Positions 60,810 to 64,000 of a stretch of 64,000 bases of DNA are shown here, one piece after another. The position numbers and the translations under genes are program-made. The notes beneath the pieces were generated by a model. That model made no database searches. It was not told where the DNA came from and saw nothing but the letters and a program-made list of their open reading frames with translations. Every line of letters starts with the position of its first letter. The stretch's first letter is position 1. Source of the stretch: Embiotoca jacksoni (Eukaryota; Chordata; Actinopteri; Embiotocidae); assembly GCA_022577435.1 (NCBI GenBank), contig JAKOON010000005.1:15966724-16030723 (forward strand), given 5' to 3'.

Positions 60810-62087
60810 ACACATACCTGCCTTGAGCCCAGTGTGACCAGACTGATGTCCTTACTGAAGGGGCTCTTTTGAACCTCATGGACAAACTGGGCCAGCTGGG
60901 AGTGAGTGCGGCTGCAGTAGTAAATCTGCAAACATGAGCATGTACACCGTCTCACATCAGGGTCACGTGTGACACTCGTTATTATACAACATGTTAGACA
61001 CACAGTCTTAAAGCTACGAAGTAAAATTTCTCACACACCTTTGTAACGTGTTCTTCAACTAGTTCGTCATCTTCGTCATCCTCCGCTCCAAGGAACCTGA
61101 GAGTATTCGAGTAAAAACTCTGCTGTCATTGTCTTTCCATTTCAGGTTATTATTGTGACGATTACATTTCAGGCAGTGGGCACCCATTAATGGCCGCCCT
61201 CACCTGCTTTTGCTCTTTGACTCGTCGTCACTCTCATATTCTGCAAGGATAAGCTCCTCGTCTTCTTGATCTACAGGTTCCTTAACCTGTTCCTCTTTAC
61301 TGAGCTGAAGCAACTTGTATGCCTCGTCCTCTTCACAGTTCTAAAGACAGATAACGTTCTTCATTCAGTTGTTTTCAGCGACGTACAGTAATTGTAAGTT
61401 TTTTTTAGTGAATTCTGTCTTCTATGTTCTTTAAGATGCAAATGTGCAACATGGCTTACCTTTCTTTTAATTGCATACTTTAGTTGAACGTTATTTCTTA
61501 TCATTTCTAATCGTTCTTCCCTCTTCTTCCTTTTCAGATCTTCCTCCTGACAAAAATAAACATTTGATCATAATCAAAAGCTGAGCGGGTGAAGAGACAA
61601 AAATCCCCAGACATCCATGCCAAGGTCACGTGAAAATGTCCTCTCTGTGCACGCTCACCTTCAACTTTGACACCAAATCACGTTCAGCCTTTTTCTGAAC
61701 AAAGTCGGTGATCCAGTCCGGCTCGGCCGAGGAGCTAGCAGTGGAGGACTGAGTAGCAGAAGTGGAAAGAGCTGCTTCTCCTTCCTGCAACAGAGCAGCT
61801 GTCTCCTGCCTCTTCCTGTCCTCATAATCTGTGAGCCAGCTCAGTGCTCCACATATCAGACTCAGTGACTTACCCTATAATATAACAAACAAACAAACAA
61901 AAAAAAGTTATACATGAAGTATATGCACTGATTTCTCTCTCATGGTACAAATGCGCACCGTTCCAGTGGGACTCTCAAAGATGCCAACTTTGCCTTGGTC
62001 CAGTACGTTGTACAGGGATCGCATGAACTGCTCCTGGATGTTATAGGGTTGGTACGGGAATGGAAACTGGGTCCTGCCGTTTTCCAT
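52990..62087 (-). CDS. ddx11: ddx11: Fe-S cluster DNA helicase DDX11/ChlR1, complete
   Basis: ATP-dependent 5'-3' DNA helicase of the XPD/FANCJ group, needed for sister-chromatid cohesion and G-quadruplex replication; human loss causes Warsaw breakage syndrome. Minus-strand coding exons by lower-upper coordinate: 61959-62087, 61659-61874, 61460-61546, 61204-61340, 61039-61096, 60818-60925, 57856-57943, 57544-57746, 57274-57348, 57075-57152, 56953-56999, 56793-56872, 56632-56673, 56480-56547, 56349-56387, 56104-56242, 55441-55575, 55244-55356, 55090-55162, 54460-54563, 54220-54369, 53983-54051, 53771-53871, 53586-53670, 53403-53478, 53123-53277, 52990-53010. They sum to 2676 nt, 891 residues plus TAG; human DDX11 has about 906. 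Every junction is in phase. The start is the only ATG before the conserved FPFPYQPYNIQEQFM. All helicase motifs and the four Fe-S cysteines are present, so the gene looks functional. Confidence 0.96.
55441..57348 (-). CDS. ddx11: ddx11 DEAH box and Arch-region exons
   Basis: Nine small exons. LVVLPYQMVLHEATRK comes first, then Walker B VVIIDEAHNL (residues 368-377; D-E-A-H at 372-375). The Arch-like middle part follows (SRLKAKNLMYIKQILFVIEG, FLFKAQIDNINLFK, FEKSMISRK, a Ser/Asn-rich linker, and VEAFFMALTNSNADGRVVVH). The exons are short (39-139 bases) with short introns, unlike the iqsec3 architecture next door. Confidence 0.94.
57544..62087 (-). CDS. ddx11: ddx11 N-terminal part: Walker A and Fe-S cluster domain
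   Basis: The first eight coding exons. Walker A (GIFESPTGTGKS, residues 35-46) is split by the first coding intron between SPTGT and GKS; its donor is the weak gtgcgc. An acidic, Lys-rich insert follows, then motif Ia in IYYCSRTHSQLAQFVHEV. The Fe-S cluster cysteines are at residues 248, 266, 294 and 329 (NLCVNEE, NDRCLEM, TVCPYN, HSCPYY), spaced as in XPD-type helicases. The large intron 57944-60817 holds a (GT)n run and a second copy of the hAT-like family. Confidence 0.95.
59785..59915 (+). mobile_element. Partial hAT-like element, same family as 10730-11125
   Basis: Shares catggttaaat, gaatt-tattttat and the terminal ggtctgaaca(a)tttgggaacctct with the ptprq-intron copy, in the same orientation. 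The left end was not found, so this copy is diverged or truncated. Confidence 0.5.
60727..60807. repeat. (GT)n microsatellite next to ddx11 exon donor
   Basis: About 40 GT units. On the transcribed strand a (CA)n run begins about 10 bases after the gtatgt donor of exon 60925-60818. Confidence 0.98.
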
Positions 62088-62560
62088 GCTCGTCAACCCT
62101 CCTGGAAAGATAACAGAAAGGTTAGAGCAAACATACGAGTCCAGATATCGAGGAATCTCACAGTGTGTTTAGACTGGTCTGTATTGACTCCTGATAGTGA
62201 CCGTGTTGTGTCTAACACTTGAAGCACACACACCGCGAGGCGACTATTTCCAGACGAATTACAGTTTCAGTTTGCTTTTTTTTTTTTTTTTTACTACATT
62301 AATAAAATCGTCGTTGAACTGAAAAGATGTCCGATTCATCTTGTGTGAGACGGCAAAACATGAAGGCTGTCACTGTATAGCTGTCTGGAAAAATCAACTT
62401 TAACGCCAGCTAAAGTCATAGGTAGCTACCTACTTTACAACTAGTCGCTTTATTATACGACATCTTTTACCTATTATCGATCATAATCTTCACATATATC
62501 ATCGCTATATACTTACCGTAGATGTCCTGTAAAGGGACTTTTTTTTTTTAGTTGGGTGTT
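62088..62560 (-). other. ddx11: ddx11 5' UTR exons
   Basis: The first coding exon extends upstream to an acceptor (tctttccag) at 62102-62103, leaving 14 bases of 5' UTR. A donor GTAAGT on the minus strand ends an upstream noncoding exon at 62517. Its far end (transcription start) is not visible; 62560 is a guess. Confidence 0.55.
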
Positions 62561-63310
62561 GTTTTACTCAAAAACCCGGCTATTCGACAACCGCGCCAAC
62601 AAACAGAAGTGGCCGCGGAATCTGGCCAATGGGGAGCAAGATACAACGAGGAGTACCTTGTTTTATATCACAGGCACGCCTTGCGTGGACGGGGCTATGT
62701 AAGTTTGTCCCACGCTTTGTCTTTTTTTTTTCAAGATGATGTGATTATTACATCCTATTATAACTAATCGTGATATTATTTATCTAATTACCGGCATAAA
62801 AATTGTTTTTCTAAATACGCATTTGCTCTTCCCTGCGCGTGCACCGCCTTGTCGGTAGATGCTTATACGGTATATGCAGCGCCGCCAACGCGGGCTCAGC
62901 CCCCTGGTTCCTCCTCGGTTGTCTGGAAAGTTCTCCGTCCTTCTTTAAGCGCTCGTCAGACGCCAGACTGCCGGACAACGTGGACTCGGAAGCAGCCCTG
63001 CTTCAAAACCACGCACTATTATTCTCCTCCTGGTACAAAGTGTTGACTGTTGCGTAGCCATTGAAACTACCCGAAAGCTATAACGAGTATTTGTTTTATT
63101 TACAGTCGCCTTCACGAGAAAGTATTAACCGACGACTTGTTAGCTTGCTAGTGTCGACGTCAGTCGGGGTTTGTTTGTTTGTTTGTTCGCTTCACTTCGG
63201 CGTGTTTTTGAGAAGTAGTTCGCTTTATCCAGCGTCGGTGTATTTTAGCCACTGTAGTTTGGATTGTGGTGTAAGGAGGAGTAGGAGGAGGAGGAGGGCA
63301 AACCTGCTTC
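62561..63310. promoter_or_regulatory. Divergent ddx11/fkbp4 promoter and fkbp4 5' UTR
   Basis: 1.2 kb separate the start codons. A CCAAT box lies at 62626-62630 (ctggccaat), and GC-rich CpG-containing sequence runs from about 62,870 to 63,350. A heat-shock-element-like GGAAAGTTCTCC lies at 62925-62936. The base composition fits a CpG-island promoter. Transcription starts for either gene cannot be placed from sequence alone. Confidence 0.5.
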
Positions 63311-64000
63311 ATGACGATGACTGCGGAGGAGCAGACGAGTGAAGGACAACACGCCATCCCGATGGAGGGAGAGGACATCACGCCAAAGAGGGACGGGGGT
63401 GTTTTAAAGGTAAGTGATCACCACGTGTCGGGGTTTCTAAATCCAAAGCAAAGTGTCGAGCGGTTTAATTTAAGCTTTGGCTGCTCGTTTTCACGTATTG
63501 AGCTAGGCTAACGGTAGCTGTCGATAGCTGGGGTGCTATCGCGTGCACTGTCAATAAAATTAAAAAAAAAACAACAGCTAGCGCGAGCTAACTGCAATGT
63601 TGACAACAACGTGATGTCAATTTATCTCTTTTCGCGTCGGTGGTTTCATTTGCTAACTTATTGCGAGAGTCTCAAAAAAAAAAAACCGTTTGATAATTAG
63701 TCATTTAATTGTCTGCGTTTGTAAAAGGGTGTGAAACACCGGAGACCCAAACTATTACTGGTCAATGGCTCAAACGCGCGCGCACGGCTCGTGAATGAGA
63801 TGTCACAGCTCGCGTTCATTTCACGCTGAATAATTTGGCGGCTCCACCTCTCAATGATGCAAAGTGCCAGACTGCGGGGTGTGTGAGGCCGACTTTACGT
63901 GCGCTTTTGAAGGGATAACTTGTTTGTTTCTAAATAATTCCCAATTGATTTTTTTTTTTTTTTGGATCAATTCCCTTCTTGTGTGTTTTTTATTGTTGTT
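63311..64000 (+). CDS. fkbp4: fkbp4: FKBP52 immunophilin, first coding exon (rest outside window)
   Basis: Coding bases are 63311-63409, ending at a consensus donor (AAAG|gtaagt) in phase 0; intron fills the window from there. The 33 residues MTMTAEEQTSEG...PMEGEDITPKRDGGVLK match the N-terminus of FKBP4 (human, from memory: MTAEEMKAT, PMEGVDISPKQDEGVLK), just before the first FK506-binding domain. FKBP5 has a related end (GEDITSKKDRGVLK), so the paralogue call is less firm than the family call; MTAEE and PMEG favour fkbp4. The protein is an Hsp90 co-chaperone and prolyl isomerase of steroid-receptor complexes. A second ATG stands six bases downstream (63317) and equals the mammalian start. 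Confidence 0.75.

Larger units (their letters stand above)
57944..60817 (-). other. Large ddx11 intron with hAT-like remnant
   Basis: 2.9 kb within a gene whose other introns are mostly 80-500 bases. At about 59785-59915 there is catggttaaat... followed by ggtctgaacaatttgggaac, matching the right-hand part of the 10730-11125 hAT-like element. A (GT)n run lies at 60728-60807, just past the exon donor. No gene seen. Confidence 0.65.

Overview
The window is vertebrate nuclear DNA, almost certainly from a ray-finned (teleost) fish. The evidence is spliced genes with GT-AG introns, very dense CA/GT and CT/GA microsatellites, several dispersed repeats of types common in teleost genomes, Tc1-like and hAT-like transposon remnants, and gene content that matches known fish and human orthologues exon by exon. 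There is no prokaryotic, viral or organellar signal.

Layout. (1) 1-12,785, plus strand: the 3' part of ptprq, a receptor-type phosphatase. Its last fibronectin III repeats, transmembrane segment, single phosphatase domain and stop are present, in 21 coding exons. (2) 12,786-13,864: a short gap between two converging genes, holding a dispersed repeat and a 27-bp-arm inverted repeat. (3) 13,865 to about 44,290, minus strand: complete iqsec3 (BRAG3/SynArfGEF), an Arf guanine-nucleotide exchange factor of synapses, in 14 coding exons (1089 aa). Its large introns carry most of the repeats, including a dead Tc1-like element. (4) About 44,760 to 52,390, plus strand: complete washc1 (WASH1), the Arp2/3 activator of the endosomal WASH complex, divergent from iqsec3. 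(5) About 52,850 to 62,560, minus strand: complete ddx11 (ChlR1), an Fe-S DNA helicase, in 27 coding exons (891 aa), tail-to-tail with washc1. (6) 63,311 to the end, plus strand: first coding exon of fkbp4 (FKBP52), divergent from ddx11.

Exon models were built by hand. Every reported junction keeps the reading frame, and each complete CDS sums to a multiple of three. The genes do not form a pathway: ptprq serves hair-cell stereocilia, iqsec3 inhibitory synapses, washc1 endosomal actin, ddx11 sister-chromatid cohesion and fkbp4 Hsp90/steroid-receptor complexes. What links them is arrangement: two divergent promoter regions (iqsec3/washc1 and ddx11/fkbp4) and two convergent ends (ptprq/iqsec3 and washc1/ddx11). 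The washc1-ddx11 tail-to-tail pair next to iqsec3 resembles the human subtelomeric WASH/DDX11L blocks near IQSEC3 on 12p, which suggests an old linkage group.

I found no clearly undescribed gene system. The best leads are an orphan coding-like segment on the plus strand inside an iqsec3 intron (29,213-29,330), a conserved two-exon start for washc1, GT repeats standing in for the polypyrimidine tract at ptprq acceptors, NAGNAG acceptors, a GC-AG intron, and the hairpin between ptprq and iqsec3.
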